From an uncultured Bacteroides sp. (GTDB lineage Bacteria > Bacteroidota > Bacteroidia > Bacteroidales > Bacteroidaceae), in the NCBI GenBank assembly GCA_944320865.1, contig CALUJC010000004.1, positions 34,974-98,973 on the forward strand: a stretch of 64,000 nt of DNA, written 5' to 3'. The notes beneath the pieces are model-generated. The model was not told the origin of the DNA and did no database searches. It was given only the letters and a program-made list of their open reading frames with translations. Both the position numbers and the translations under genes were made by a program. Below are positions 13,688-23,226 of this stretch, one piece after another; the first letter of the stretch is position 1; every line of letters starts with the position of its first letter.

Positions 13688-14170
13688 TGCACTTTTTCTT
13701 TCGCTTGTCTGAAAGAAAAAGATGCCAAAAAGAAAGGACCCCGGCTGTGCCCGTCGGACTACTCCGTTCGGCTTTCAGCCTAAAGGGCAGAAACTCGCTG
13801 CGCTCAGACAGTCTGCCCTTTTTAACGGCTTCAAGCCGCCCTCCGCTTCGCGCCCGCCGGTCAATGCCGGAAGCCATGCGGCATTGGACACCGTATTAAC
13901 ACTATGTAGAGACGTGGCGTGCCGCGTCTCACAGGCCACAAGGCCTGTTGTCCAACGCCGCATGGTCGCGCCTAAGCGGAGGGGCGTGAAGCGGAGAGTG
14001 CGTTTTTGCGTGAAGAACGGCAGTTTGTCTGAGCGCAGCGAGTTGACTGCCGTTTAGCAAAAACACGCTCGGAGTAGCCCCGTAGCTTCAGCGCTTGACT
14101 TTTTTCTTTTGGTATCTTTTCTTTTTGTGGCAAGACAAAAAGAAAAGTACACAGATAAATTATCATTTTC
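13688..14170 (+). repeat. Giant imperfect palindrome, copy A
   Basis: This element of about 480 bp also occurs at 21312-21784 (inverted) and 25684-26212. Its two halves are diverged inverted copies of each other. For example, ACTCGCTGCGCTCAGACA at 13793-13810 recurs reverse-complemented at 14026-14043. Both halves also carry CTACTCCG, a GGCAG/CTGCC hairpin, CTCCGCTTC and a GCGGC.TTGGACA motif in the same order. Each end is itself a hairpin of C/T-rich and A/G-rich arms (CTTTTTCTTTC with GAAAGAAAAAG; CTTTTCTTTTTGT with ACAAAAAGAAAAG). Open frames inside it are by-products. No transposase is present. It separates the GH3 and GH106 genes. Confidence 0.85.
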
Positions 14171-14214
14171 CCCTTTCGCCCGGACAAAACCTTATTTTAA
14201 AAATATTCTTACCC

Positions 14215-14270
14215 CCCCGCTTCCTACCCGCTCCTTACCTGCTCCTTACCCGGTCCTTACCTGCTCCTTT
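14215..14270 (+). repeat. 11-nt tandem array, locus 1
   Basis: There are four clear units (ACCCGCTCCTT, ACCTGCTCCTT, ACCCGGTCCTT, ACCTGCTCCTT at 14226-14269) and a weaker unit before them. It lies between palindrome copy A and the end of the GH3 gene. Three other loci in the window have arrays with the same 11-nt period but different sequence. Confidence 0.75.
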
Positions 14271-14327
14271 TGCAGGCTTTCGCTATGGAAAGGAAAAAGA
14301 GCGGACAAAGTGGGGCGAAGGTGAGAT

Positions 14328-16859
14328 TTATTCAATATTCGGGCTTTCCCATCGCTTTGTCTCCGTGCAGGTGGCCATGGCTTTTTCCGTGCCTACGGTC
14401 AGGCGGAAGTCGCCTTTCTCGAGTATCCAATGCCCGTCGGCACCCACAAAGGCCAGGTCGCTGCCTTTCAGTGTCAGTTGCACGGTTTGGGTTTCTCCCG
14501 GCTGCAGCTCGATTTTCTTGAAGGCGCGCAGGCGGCGGTTATCCGGTATGAGGGAAGCGTAGAGGTCGCTGCTGTAGAGCATCACTACCTCTTTCCCGCT
14601 CCGGCTGCCCGTGTTGGTCACGTCTACGCTCACCACAATGTCATCATTTGCCGTGAAGTGGCTTTGGGAAAGCCGCAGGTTGCTGTAGGCAAAGGTGGTG
14701 TAGCTCAGTCCCGTGCCAAACCACCATTGGGCATGCGTCTTGGCCTCGTAGTTATAGATGCCGGCCATCGTTTCGCGAACCTCGCATACTTTATAGTCGT
14801 AGGTGGTGAACGTCTGCGGATAAGATGGGTAGGTGAAGGGCAGGCGCCCGCTGAAGTTCTCGTCCCCGGCCAGCAGTTCGGCCAGGGCATCTCCGCCGTA
14901 GTTTCCCGGCAGCATCACGTTGACCACAGCCTTTACCAGCGGCTCGATGTCATAGATGAGCCTGCTCCGTCCTTGGTTCAAGATAAGGATGACCGGCTTC
15001 CCCGTGGCGGCCAATTGTTTCACCAGTTCCCTTTGATTGGCCGAAAGGTGCAGGTCTTGCATGTTGCCGCTGGTTTCGGCATACGAGTTCTCGCCCACGC
15101 AGACCACAATGTAGTCTACGCCTTGGGCAGCCTGCACAGCCTTGGCTATTTGCGGTTCAAGCTCGCTTTCAAAGTGACCGGCGTTGTCATATTCCACGCC
15201 CGGCTCGTAAATCACATTTTCTGCGCCAAACTTGGCTTGCATGGCTTCCAGTATGGTGTTATATTCCCCGGTGAAAGGTTCGCTCTTGCTGCCCTGCCAG
15301 GTGTACGACCAGCCGCCGTTCAGTCCCCGCATGGTGTGGGCATTGGGGCCGCACACCAGTATCTTTTTCCCTCGTGCCAGGGGCAGGATGTTTCCTTCAT
15401 TCTTCAGCAGCACTTCCGACTCTATGGCGGTCTGCAGGGCGGCTTGCTTATGTTCCGCGCTCCCGAAGTCTGGATAAAGCGAGGGGTCTACCACGGGGTG
15501 CTCAAACAAGCCTACCCGGTGCTTCATTCGAAGGATGCGGCTCACTGCGTCGTCTATGCGCGTCATGGGTATGCTGCCCTCCAGGACGGCCTCTTTCAGC
15601 AGCGCGCCATAGTTCCACTCCGAGGGCACCATCATCAGGTCTACTCCCGCATTGATGGCCAGTATGATGCCTTCCTTCTTCGTCTCCACAATGTGGTCGC
15701 GCAGGCGCAGGTTTTCAATGTCCGCCCAGTCGGTTACAATCATGCCGTCCCAGTCCAGCTCTTCTTTCAGCCAGCCGGTCAGGAGGCGCTTGTTGGCCAC
15801 GCCGTTCATGCCGTTCAGTATGGACGAATTGGTCATGGTGGACAATGCCCCGGCACGGAAACACCGCAGGAAGGGGGCAAACTGCTTTTCGCGTAAGTCC
15901 ATGTCGGTGATGGTACCCGGGTTGCGGTCGATGCCGTTGCCCGTCACCCCGTAGCCCACAAAGTGTTTCAGGCTGGTTCCTACGTGGTATTGGTCTATGT
16001 GGTTGGGGTCGTCGCCCTGCAGCCCGCGCAAGTAGGCTTCGCCCATCACGCTGCCCAGATAGGCATCCTCGCCTACGCCTTCATATTGGCGCGACCATGC
16101 CGGGTGTCTGCCCAGGTCCAAGTCGGGAACAAATACCCAGGGCACTCCGCTGGCCCGTGTCTCGTAGGCCGAAATCTCCCCCATGCAGTGTGCCAGTTCA
16201 GGGTTGAACGTGGCCGCCATGCCTATGGGCTGGGGAAACAAGGTACCGCCCAGGGTGTAGGTAGTGCCATGCACTTGGTCGAGCCCGTACATGCACGGGA
16301 TGCCCAGGTACTTCATGGCCGCCTCTTGAATCTGCGTGGTAGCCCGTTGCCAGGTCTGCAAGTCGGCACCGTGTATGCCGCCCAGCATGTTGAGTACCGA
16401 GGAGACCTTGTATTTCTCGAAAGCCATGCGCAGCTTTTCTTCGTCCAGTCTGAAGCCCAACGAGTCATTGATTTGTTGCGACAGGTTGTAGAAGTCGTAG
16501 GCGGCTTCCGGCTTTACCTTGCCGTTGGCATCCGTCAGCCGCTCTATGGGGTATTGCTTCTCCAGGTCAAAACGCTGTAAGATGCCCTCCAGTTCGCTTC
16601 TGCCTTTGCTCATCAGCGACTGGATGCTGAAGGCCGGGTCGGTGTAGGCGATAAGGTTGATTTCAATCTGAATCATCTGCCCCAGCTTCTCGTCGAGGGT
16701 CATTTGTCCCAGGTGTTCCGCCACGGCCTTCTCTATGGCGGCATCCCGCGCAATGGCCGGACGACCTTGCGGGACAGCAGTCTGTGCATGTCCGCCCGTG
16801 GCGGGCAGCAGGCACAGCAGGGCCAGCATGCAGCCGGCCAGTGTGTTACGTAGTTTCAT
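14328..16859 (-). CDS. GH3 beta-glucosidase/xylosidase, secreted
   Basis: This 843-residue enzyme has a signal peptide (about 1-25, GGHAQ). The GH3 N-terminal barrel starts at LGQMTLDEKLGQMIQIE, with KHFVGYG and the nucleophile aspartate in MIVTDWADIENL. The alpha/beta sandwich domain (VLLKNEGNILPL, GRSRLIYDIEPLV, MLPGNYGGDALAELL) and a fibronectin III-like domain (VTNTGSRSGKEVVMLY) follow. It would remove non-reducing beta-glucosyl or xylosyl residues in the periplasm. The GH35 gene ends only 33 bases before its start, so the two are co-transcribed. One of three GH3 enzymes in the locus, each of a different subgroup. Confidence 0.94.
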   Translation of the reverse strand: MKLRNTLAGCMLALLCLLPATGGHAQTAVPQGRPAIARDAAIEKAVAEHLGQMTLDEKLGQMIQIEINLIAYTDPAFSIQSLMSKGRSELEGILQRFDLEKQYPIERLTDANGKVKPEAAYDFYNLSQQINDSLGFRLDEEKLRMAFEKYKVSSVLNMLGGIHGADLQTWQRATTQIQEAAMKYLGIPCMYGLDQVHGTTYTLGGTLFPQPIGMAATFNPELAHCMGEISAYETRASGVPWVFVPDLDLGRHPAWSRQYEGVGEDAYLGSVMGEAYLRGLQGDDPNHIDQYHVGTSLKHFVGYGVTGNGIDRNPGTITDMDLREKQFAPFLRCFRAGALSTMTNSSILNGMNGVANKRLLTGWLKEELDWDGMIVTDWADIENLRLRDHIVETKKEGIILAINAGVDLMMVPSEWNYGALLKEAVLEGSIPMTRIDDAVSRILRMKHRVGLFEHPVVDPSLYPDFGSAEHKQAALQTAIESEVLLKNEGNILPLARGKKILVCGPNAHTMRGLNGGWSYTWQGSKSEPFTGEYNTILEAMQAKFGAENVIYEPGVEYDNAGHFESELEPQIAKAVQAAQGVDYIVVCVGENSYAETSGNMQDLHLSANQRELVKQLAATGKPVILILNQGRSRLIYDIEPLVKAVVNVMLPGNYGGDALAELLAGDENFSGRLPFTYPSYPQTFTTYDYKVCEVRETMAGIYNYEAKTHAQWWFGTGLSYTTFAYSNLRLSQSHFTANDDIVVSVDVTNTGSRSGKEVVMLYSSDLYASLIPDNRRLRAFKKIELQPGETQTVQLTLKGSDLAFVGADGHWILEKGDFRLTVGTEKAMATCTETKRWESPNIE

Positions 16860-16892
16860 ATGCGTGTAGTATGTTTGGAATGTCTGTAGTCT

Positions 16893-18644
16893 TTAGTAGC
16901 CATACATCTTGACGCGGAATACCTTGGCCTCGTCTTTGCCGATGACCACTCCGCCCAGGGCTGTCTCGTCTCCGTTGAGCCGATGGGACAGCATTTCACC
17001 CTCTGGTGTGAAGATAATCTCGTCGACAGAGAGCAGGCCGATGTTGTCCGCCTTGCAGTGGCTGCCCTTTTCTATGGCAATCATCATGTCGCCGAAGCCT
17101 GCCAGGAGGAAATCTCCTTTCCCCATCTCGATGACCAGCAGGCCTGCCGTGCCGTCCTTCGGCCTGTTGGGGTCGTCCTCTACGACAATGCCGGCTACCG
17201 CCATAGCCCTCTCGGCGGAGAAGGGCGCGATGCTGATGGCATATTCTCCCATCTCGATGCTGTCCGTCCGCCGGTCGCCGTCGATGAGCAAGCCCGTCAG
17301 CCTGGGGGTGCCTGCATGTTGCTGTATGTAGGGTATGAGGTGCTTCAGGCAACCGTAGGCTTTGTCATACGACTTGTCCTCTTCATCCGAACTGGCAATC
17401 AGTCCCTTGCCGTCTATCCCGAAGGGAGCATAGCCGATGGCTCCGTATCGCCCGAAGGCATAGAAGGCCCGTGCCGCTCCGGCCGCGTCGGCCTTCGTCT
17501 CGGGGATGAACAGCGGATTGCCTCCGGTGGTGTACGAGCTGCAGGTCTCGTCGAAAATGTCGATGGCATAGATGTCCGGCGAAAAGAAGTCGATGCCGGG
17601 TGCTGCCGCCCGCCAGATGTCGAACACATGAGGCAACGGCCCGCCCGAGGGATACCGACCGGGCTCGCGGCCTCCGCTTTGTTTCAGCCAGGCGTTGACG
17701 TACATGGGCAGGGGGTATTCTTGCTTGCCTTGGGCGGCGATATAGCCCACATAGGTGGCATAGTGCCAAGCCATGAAGATTTCTTCCGTCAGGTAGGGAA
17801 ACTCTGTCAGCCACTCGTCGGTGCCGCTGCTGGGTTGCCCTTTGCCGAAGACTTCTTCCCAAGTGCCTTGCCGCTTGCTGCCGTTGGTCTCCCAAGCCTG
17901 GCGGATGGCGGGGTGCAAGGCCTTGCGGTGCTTGGCCAGGTAGCCGGTCAACGCCTCGGGCACCTGCCCCTCGAAGGTACGGTTGGCCAGCGGGGAATAG
18001 TCGCGCATGGAGCGGTTGGGCTTTCCGGCAAAGGTGGAGGCAGAGTCGAGGGCGCCCATTTCGTTTTCCACCTGCACCAGGATGACGGTGTGGTCGGTGT
18101 CCGTCTCCCTCAGGTGGGCCATCAGGGCGGAGAAGGCACGGGCGTCGGCTTTCATCGTCTCCGTGCCCAGGGTGGAGAGGGTGTTCATCTTCTGCCCGTC
18201 ACTGAAGCAGGCCAGCGGGAAGCGGCGGGTGTCTTGTTTCACCCATGCCGGGACATAGGTGGATACACCGTTCTTCCAACTGCCAAACCACAGGATGCCT
18301 ACCTTGAGCCCGGCGGTGCGCGCACCGTTTACGATGTTGTCTACCTGGGTGAAGTCAAATTGTCCCTCCACGGGCTCTATGAGTTCCCAGCTGACGACGG
18401 CCAGCACGGTATTCAAGTTCTTGGCCGCCATCCGTTGCCAAATGGGTGCCATGTAGTGCGCGCTGCCGGTCGATGAGTTGTGCAGCTCTCCGGCCAGCAT
18501 GAGGAAGGGCTTTCCGTCTACTATGAGTTGCGTCGTGCCATTCCTCTTGTCCAGGTGGGGAAGGGCAGGGTTGGCTACTTGCGCCTGAGCTCCGTTCAGG
18601 GCGAGGCATAAGCCGCACAGCAGGGTATAGATAATGCGTTTCAT
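16893..18644 (-). CDS. GH35 beta-galactosidase, DUF5597 type
   Basis: This 583-residue enzyme has a signal peptide (about 1-22). A GH35 TIM barrel starts at GKPFLMLAGELHNSS. The predicted acid/base is Glu195 in VQVENEMG and the nucleophile Glu382 in FIPETKAD. The C-terminal part (about 430-583) corresponds to the DUF5597 sandwich. Characterised enzymes of this GH35 branch include Cellvibrio Bgl35A, which removes galactose from xyloglucan side chains. That makes xyloglucan one candidate substrate, although the alpha-xylosidase (GH31) expected for it is absent from the window. The gene lies between two GH3 genes and is separated from the upstream one by a MITE-like element. Confidence 0.85.
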   Translation of the reverse strand: MKRIIYTLLCGLCLALNGAQAQVANPALPHLDKRNGTTQLIVDGKPFLMLAGELHNSSTGSAHYMAPIWQRMAAKNLNTVLAVVSWELIEPVEGQFDFTQVDNIVNGARTAGLKVGILWFGSWKNGVSTYVPAWVKQDTRRFPLACFSDGQKMNTLSTLGTETMKADARAFSALMAHLRETDTDHTVILVQVENEMGALDSASTFAGKPNRSMRDYSPLANRTFEGQVPEALTGYLAKHRKALHPAIRQAWETNGSKRQGTWEEVFGKGQPSSGTDEWLTEFPYLTEEIFMAWHYATYVGYIAAQGKQEYPLPMYVNAWLKQSGGREPGRYPSGGPLPHVFDIWRAAAPGIDFFSPDIYAIDIFDETCSSYTTGGNPLFIPETKADAAGAARAFYAFGRYGAIGYAPFGIDGKGLIASSDEEDKSYDKAYGCLKHLIPYIQQHAGTPRLTGLLIDGDRRTDSIEMGEYAISIAPFSAERAMAVAGIVVEDDPNRPKDGTAGLLVIEMGKGDFLLAGFGDMMIAIEKGSHCKADNIGLLSVDEIIFTPEGEMLSHRLNGDETALGGVVIGKDEAKVFRVKMYGY

Positions 18645-18693
18645 GTTTCTTCTGTTGGGATAAGGGTTCTTAATGTTTGGGCGAGGGGTTGGG

Positions 18694-18885
18694 GATGTGT
18701 CAAAATGCGGCGGTAACTGAATTCTCCTCCTCCTGGGAGGAGGAGTACCCGAAGGGGGAGGTGGTAGGTAGAATATAACATATTAAGAATAAGGTATTAT
18801 CATAACCTACCACCCCGTCACTTCGTGCCACCCCTCCTCCCGGGAGGAGGGGAATCCGTACTAAACAGCATTTCGACACACTCTC
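18694..18885. repeat. MITE-like palindromic element, copy 1 (long form)
   Basis: The ends are inverted: GTGTCAAAATGC at 18697-18708 and GCATTTCGACAC at 18868-18879. The interior is a nested palindrome: CTCCTCCTGGGAGGAGG, then GGTGGTAGGT paired with ACCTACCACC, then a second CCTCCTCCCGGGAGGAGG block. The same ends and the GTAACTGAATTC segment recur in copies at 51579-51666 and 59601-59759. It has no coding capacity. Confidence 0.75.
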
Positions 18886-18974
18886 ATCCTCTTTCTTTTG
18901 CAAAGAGATGGCAAAGGTAGTACCTTTGGTATCTAAAGGTGCCACCTTTGCTTTGCCTCTGTAGTATATAGAGC
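18886..18974. other. Short gap between MITE-like element and GH3 stop
   Basis: Together with the element at 18694-18885 this fills the 330-base gap between the GH35 start and the GH3 stop. A local repeat of AAAGGTAGTACCTTTGGTATC.. type is visible around 18913-18950. Nothing else was recognised. Confidence 0.3.
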
Positions 18975-21293
18975 TTACTTCAGCATGAACCTTGCTTGCT
19001 TTAGGTCGCGGCTGTTGGGGCCAATCATCACGTCGAAGTTGCCAGGCTCGCACACGTACTCCAGGTCATGGTTGTAGTATTTCAGCGTTTCGGGGGTGAT
19101 GTCGAAAGTCACCACTTGCGATTCGCCCGGCTCAAGCTCTATCTGGCGGAAGCCTTTCAGTTCCTTTACGGGGCGGGTGCTGGTGCTGTATTCGTCGTGT
19201 ATGTACATTTGCACCGTTTCCTTGCCCTTGCGGTTGCCCGTGTTCTTCACGGTGACCGATGCGGTAAGGTGCCCGTCGGTATCCATGGTGGTGGCGGAGA
19301 GCTGCACGTCGCCATACTCGTAGGTGGTATAGCTCAGCCCGTAGCCAAAGGGGTAGAGCGGCGCATTGACCTCGTCCATGTAGTTGCTGCGGAAGCGTAT
19401 GAAGTGCGCGTCATCGGGCTCGGACGGACGGCCGGTATTCTTGTGGTTGTAGCTGATAGGGATTTGTCCCACGCTGCGGGGGAAGGTCATGGTGAGTTTG
19501 GCGCTGGGGTTTACGTCGCCCAGCAGCACGTCGGCAATGGCCGGTCCGGCCTGCACACCGAGAAACCACGAGTTCAGTATGGCGGGCACATGCTCTGCTT
19601 CCCACGTCAGTACAAGCGGCCGCCCGGTGAATACCACCAGCACTACGGGTTTGCCTGTCTCCAGTAATGCCTTGAGCAAGCGTTGCTGGGGTGCAGGAAT
19701 CGTGGGGTTGGCACGCGATGCGCCTTCCCCGTTCATGTTCAAGTTCTCACCCAGGGCGGCGATGATGATGTCGGCATCCTTGGCTACCGCCAGGGCTTCC
19801 TGAAGCAGGTCGGCCTCCGTGCGGGTGTGTACGTCTTTTTTGCGTCCCTCGCCCAGGGCGCCCACAAAGTTGTTGCAAAGTTTGTATTCCAGCAATTCAT
19901 CGTCCACCAGCCAGCTTCCTTCGGCCCACGTCACGCTGCCTTCCGGGCCCATGGCGGCTTTCAGTCCGTCGTAGAGCGATACCGGCTGCACCTTCTTCGA
20001 GCTGCCGCTCCAGCTGCCCACCATGTCCCAACTGTTGTTGGCCATGGGGCCAATGACGGCAATGCGGCTGCCCCGTTTCAGGGGGAGCAGATTGTTTTCG
20101 TTCTTCAGCAGCACCTGGCATTCCTGTGCCATTTCGCGGGCTTGCTTCACATGAGCGTCGGCTCCCAGCGTGCGGGCGGCGCGTTCGGGGTCGCAATACT
20201 TGTAGGGGTCTTCAAACAGGCCCAGCTTGTACTTGGCCTCCAGCACGCGGCGGCAAGCGGTGTCGATGTCATCCATGCTGACGCGGCCTTCTTCATACGC
20301 CTTCTTCAGATACTTCACGTAGTATTCGCTCATCATGTCCATGTCCACGCCGGCTTTCAGGGCGCGCACGCTCACTTCCTCCTCGTCGCCTATGCCGTGG
20401 GCCACCATCTCCATGATGCCTGTGTAGTCGGTCACCACAAAGCCGTCAAAGCCCCACTGCTTACGCAGCACGTCGTCTATCAGGTATTTGTTTGCCGTGG
20501 CAGGAATGCCCTCAAATTCATTGAACGACACCATGAAGCTGCCCGCGCCGGCATCGCACGCTGCCTTGTAGGGCATCATGTACTCATTGAACGCGCGCTG
20601 ACGGCTCATGTCCACCGTGTTGTAGTCGCGCCCGGCCTCCACGGCACCGTAAAGGGCGTAGTGCTTCACGCACGCCATGATGTTATCGTCCTGCGTCAGG
20701 TCGTTGTTGCCTTGGAAGCCGCGCACGTATGCTTTGGCTATTTCACTGCCCAGGTAGGGGTCTTCGCCCGCGCTCTCGGCCACACGGCCCCAGCGGGCAT
20801 CGTGCGAGATGTCCACCATGGGGGCATACGTCCAGCACACGCCGTCGCTGCTGGCCTCCTTGGCCGACGTGCGCGCCATGCCTTCTATCAGCTCCATGTT
20901 CCACGAAGAAGCCAATGCCAGGGGGATGGGGAAGGTGACGTCGAAGCCGTGCACCACGTCATACCCGAATATCAAGGGGATGTGCAGGCGGCTGTTTTCC
21001 ACCGCCATTTGTTGCAGTTCGCGGATGCGGGCCGCGTCCTTGAAGCCAAACAGTCCGCCCAGCTCGCCGCGCTTCAAGGCTTCGTGCACGGCGGTAGTGT
21101 TGTCGTTTATCTGTCCGGATACGAACTCCGAGCAGATGGTCAGGTTGAGCTGCCCTATTTTTTCATCCAGGGTCATTTGTTCCAGCAAGTTGTCTACAAA
21201 CTTGTCCATGTCTTTGTCTTCCGCCTGGCCGGTGAAGCTGCTCAGCCCCATGACAGTGGCCAGCGAAAGAGTGTATAACCAATGTTTTTTCAT
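18975..21293 (-). CDS. GH3 beta-glucosidase (BglX-like), secreted
   Basis: This 772-residue enzyme has a signal peptide (about 1-22). The barrel contains LLEQMTLDEKIGQLNL, GYDVVHGFDVTFPIPLALASSWN and KHYALYGAVEAGRDYN, with the nucleophile aspartate in GFVVTDYTGIMEM. The sandwich domain (VLLKNENNLLPLKRGSRIAVIGP) and an FnIII-like C-terminus follow. The architecture matches periplasmic BglX. The start is set at ATG 21293 (MKKHWLYTLS); the open frame extends 25 codons upstream, but those codons lie in the terminal part of palindrome copy B and are not credible protein. It probably acts on beta-gluco-oligosaccharides released by the GH5. Confidence 0.94.
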   Translation of the reverse strand: MKKHWLYTLSLATVMGLSSFTGQAEDKDMDKFVDNLLEQMTLDEKIGQLNLTICSEFVSGQINDNTTAVHEALKRGELGGLFGFKDAARIRELQQMAVENSRLHIPLIFGYDVVHGFDVTFPIPLALASSWNMELIEGMARTSAKEASSDGVCWTYAPMVDISHDARWGRVAESAGEDPYLGSEIAKAYVRGFQGNNDLTQDDNIMACVKHYALYGAVEAGRDYNTVDMSRQRAFNEYMMPYKAACDAGAGSFMVSFNEFEGIPATANKYLIDDVLRKQWGFDGFVVTDYTGIMEMVAHGIGDEEEVSVRALKAGVDMDMMSEYYVKYLKKAYEEGRVSMDDIDTACRRVLEAKYKLGLFEDPYKYCDPERAARTLGADAHVKQAREMAQECQVLLKNENNLLPLKRGSRIAVIGPMANNSWDMVGSWSGSSKKVQPVSLYDGLKAAMGPEGSVTWAEGSWLVDDELLEYKLCNNFVGALGEGRKKDVHTRTEADLLQEALAVAKDADIIIAALGENLNMNGEGASRANPTIPAPQQRLLKALLETGKPVVLVVFTGRPLVLTWEAEHVPAILNSWFLGVQAGPAIADVLLGDVNPSAKLTMTFPRSVGQIPISYNHKNTGRPSEPDDAHFIRFRSNYMDEVNAPLYPFGYGLSYTTYEYGDVQLSATTMDTDGHLTASVTVKNTGNRKGKETVQMYIHDEYSTSTRPVKELKGFRQIELEPGESQVVTFDITPETLKYYNHDLEYVCEPGNFDVMIGPNSRDLKQARFMLK

Positions 21294-21311
21294 AATGTTG
21301 GTGTTGTTAAA

Positions 21312-21784
21312 TGATAACTTATCTGTGTACTTTTCTTTTTGCCTTGCCGCAAAAAGAAAAGATACCAAAAGAAAAAAGTCAAGCGCTGAATCTCCGGGGC
21401 TACTCCGAGCACGTTTTTGCTAAACGGCAGGAAACTCGCTACGCTCAGACAACCTGCCGTTCTTCACGCAAAAACGCGCTCTCCGTTTTACGCCCCTCCG
21501 CTTAGGCGCGGCCATGCGGCGTTGGGCAGCAGGCCTTTCGGCCTGTGAGACGCGGCACGCCACGTCTCTACATAGTACGGTTTGATGCCGCATGGCTCTC
21601 CGGCATTGACCGGCGGGCGTGAAGCGGAGGACGGCCGGATGCCGTTAAAAAGGGCAGACTGTCTGAGCGGAGCGAGTTTCTGCCCTTTAGGCAGGAGGCC
21701 GTCCGGAGTAGCCCGACGGGCACAGCCGGGGTCCTTTCTTTTTGGCATCTTTTTCTTTCGGACAAGCGAAAGAAAAAGTGCATA
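21312..21784 (-). repeat. Giant imperfect palindrome, copy B
   Basis: This copy is inverted relative to copy A and has the same hairpin ends and half-element symmetry. It ends 19 bases from the GH3 start and 12 bases from the GH5 stop, so it fills the whole junction between two enzyme genes. Open frames inside it on both strands correspond to the same frames in copies A and C and are not considered genes. Confidence 0.85.
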
Positions 21785-21795
21785 TAAATTCCCAC

Positions 21796-23226
21796 TTATT
21801 TCTTCTTCCCGTTCAAATCCAGTGCGTCAAGTATCTCCTGCTCCCACGCGCCGGTCTTCTCGTCGCGTATCTGGAATACCTCACGGTAGCCCCACAGGTG
21901 CGAGCTGAAGCCACGCTTCACGGCCTCGCCGTGCACGAAGCCCAGGTAGCGGGCGCGCGATGCCTTGTTCACCGTGTTCACGGTGCCATACTCACCCATG
22001 TTGACAGGGCGGCCGTGCGCCTCGCTCCAGCGCTGGATGAAGTCGAAATCATACAAAATGGGAGCCTTCTCCTCGTCGGTGCCCATCCACACGGCTTGCT
22101 GACTGTTTTCGGCATGGGCATAGGCCAGTCCGTTGTGCGTGAAGAGGTGGGGCAGGTAGTAGTGGAACTGCACGATGATGTTCCAGTCGTCTGCCGGCAG
22201 CTCCAGCTGGTTCAGCGTCCAGTGCTGGCCCAGGTTGGGGGTGAGCACCAGCAGCGTGCGGTCGGGGTTGGTTTTGCGGATTATCTTCACCAGCTTGGCC
22301 ACTATTTCGTTCCACTTCTCGGCGCCCAGGCGCAGGTTAGGCTCGTTCAGCAGGTCAAAGTACACCTCGGGCGGATAGTCCTTGTAGTGTTCGGCCAGTT
22401 GCTCCCACAGGCAGTACAGCCGCTCGAAGTTCTCTTCATAAGGCACGTTTTCGTCCGGTTCGTCCATGTTGATGTAGGGGTAATAGTGCACGTCGATAGA
22501 CACGGCCATGCCGTTTTTCAGGCACTCGTTCACAATGTGGTCCACCTTTTTGAAGAAGGCCGGGTCTATGGTATAAGGTTTCTCGGTAGCGGCATGCTTA
22601 GACCAGCACACGTTGAGCCGTATGCTTTGGAAGCCCACGTCGGCTATCGACTTTATTTCCGAGTCCGGCAGCGGCGCGTCGCGCTCATAGCCCGGGTGCA
22701 GGTTGCCGTCGACCACGGCGTTGAGGTTGATGCCCGTGCCCAGGCGCTTGTTGCGCTCAAAGGCCAGTTGGGCTTCGGCCGGCGCCTTCACTTTGGGGGC
22801 AATGTCGGACATTACGCTCTGCTTGTCGCGCGTCAGCTTGTAGTATTGGGTGGTCATCGAGGTCGGCACGCTGTCAAACGTGGCCGGGCGCTTGGGCGTG
22901 CCCATGGCGCCAAAGTCTATGCACAGTTCCAACGTCCCGTCGGGGTTGACGCGCGCGATGCCTGCCGCCGGCATACCATTGCTTGTGCGCGTCAGGTCTA
23001 TCTGCATGGGCGTGGTGGCCTGGTTCAGCGTGTACCGGGCTTGCATCGACACGTTCGACGAGGCCTCGCTCTGTATGTTGAGCGTGGAGTCGGGGTTGAA
23101 CGTCACGGTCAGCAGGCTGTTGTACTGCTTCCCGTACCATGTCCCCTCAAGGGAGACTTTCTTTGAGCAGGCGGTGGCCAGTAGCATGAGGGCCGCCACC
23201 CAGGCAAAAGTAGTGAATCGTTTCAT
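21796..23226 (-). CDS. GH5 endo-beta-glucanase-like surface lipoprotein
   Basis: This 476-residue lipoprotein has lipobox LLATAC (Cys20), so it is probably surface-anchored. An N-terminal beta-rich domain (about 24-135, starting SLEGTWYGKQYN) precedes the GH5 barrel (about 155-470). The predicted acid/base is Glu295 (DLLNEPN) and the nucleophile Glu412 (NMGEYGTVN). It is the only obvious endo-acting enzyme of PUL 1, so it likely makes the first backbone cut. The GH5 subfamily was not assigned. The start at 23226 (MKRFTTFAW) gives a proper signal; the open frame runs 57 codons further without one. The N-terminal SLEGTWY motif also begins the small secreted protein at 26463-26861. Confidence 0.9.
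   Translation of the reverse strand: MKRFTTFAWVAALMLLATACSKKVSLEGTWYGKQYNSLLTVTFNPDSTLNIQSEASSNVSMQARYTLNQATTPMQIDLTRTSNGMPAAGIARVNPDGTLELCIDFGAMGTPKRPATFDSVPTSMTTQYYKLTRDKQSVMSDIAPKVKAPAEAQLAFERNKRLGTGINLNAVVDGNLHPGYERDAPLPDSEIKSIADVGFQSIRLNVCWSKHAATEKPYTIDPAFFKKVDHIVNECLKNGMAVSIDVHYYPYINMDEPDENVPYEENFERLYCLWEQLAEHYKDYPPEVYFDLLNEPNLRLGAEKWNEIVAKLVKIIRKTNPDRTLLVLTPNLGQHWTLNQLELPADDWNIIVQFHYYLPHLFTHNGLAYAHAENSQQAVWMGTDEEKAPILYDFDFIQRWSEAHGRPVNMGEYGTVNTVNKASRARYLGFVHGEAVKRGFSSHLWGYREVFQIRDEKTGAWEQEILDALDLNGKKK

Noticed and set aside
13722-14057. Arginine- and serine-rich open frames inside the giant palindromes (also at 21488-21795 and 25665-26281)
   Set aside because: The same sequences are read in several frames and both strands of all three repeats. 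They depend on the repeat and not on codon selection.
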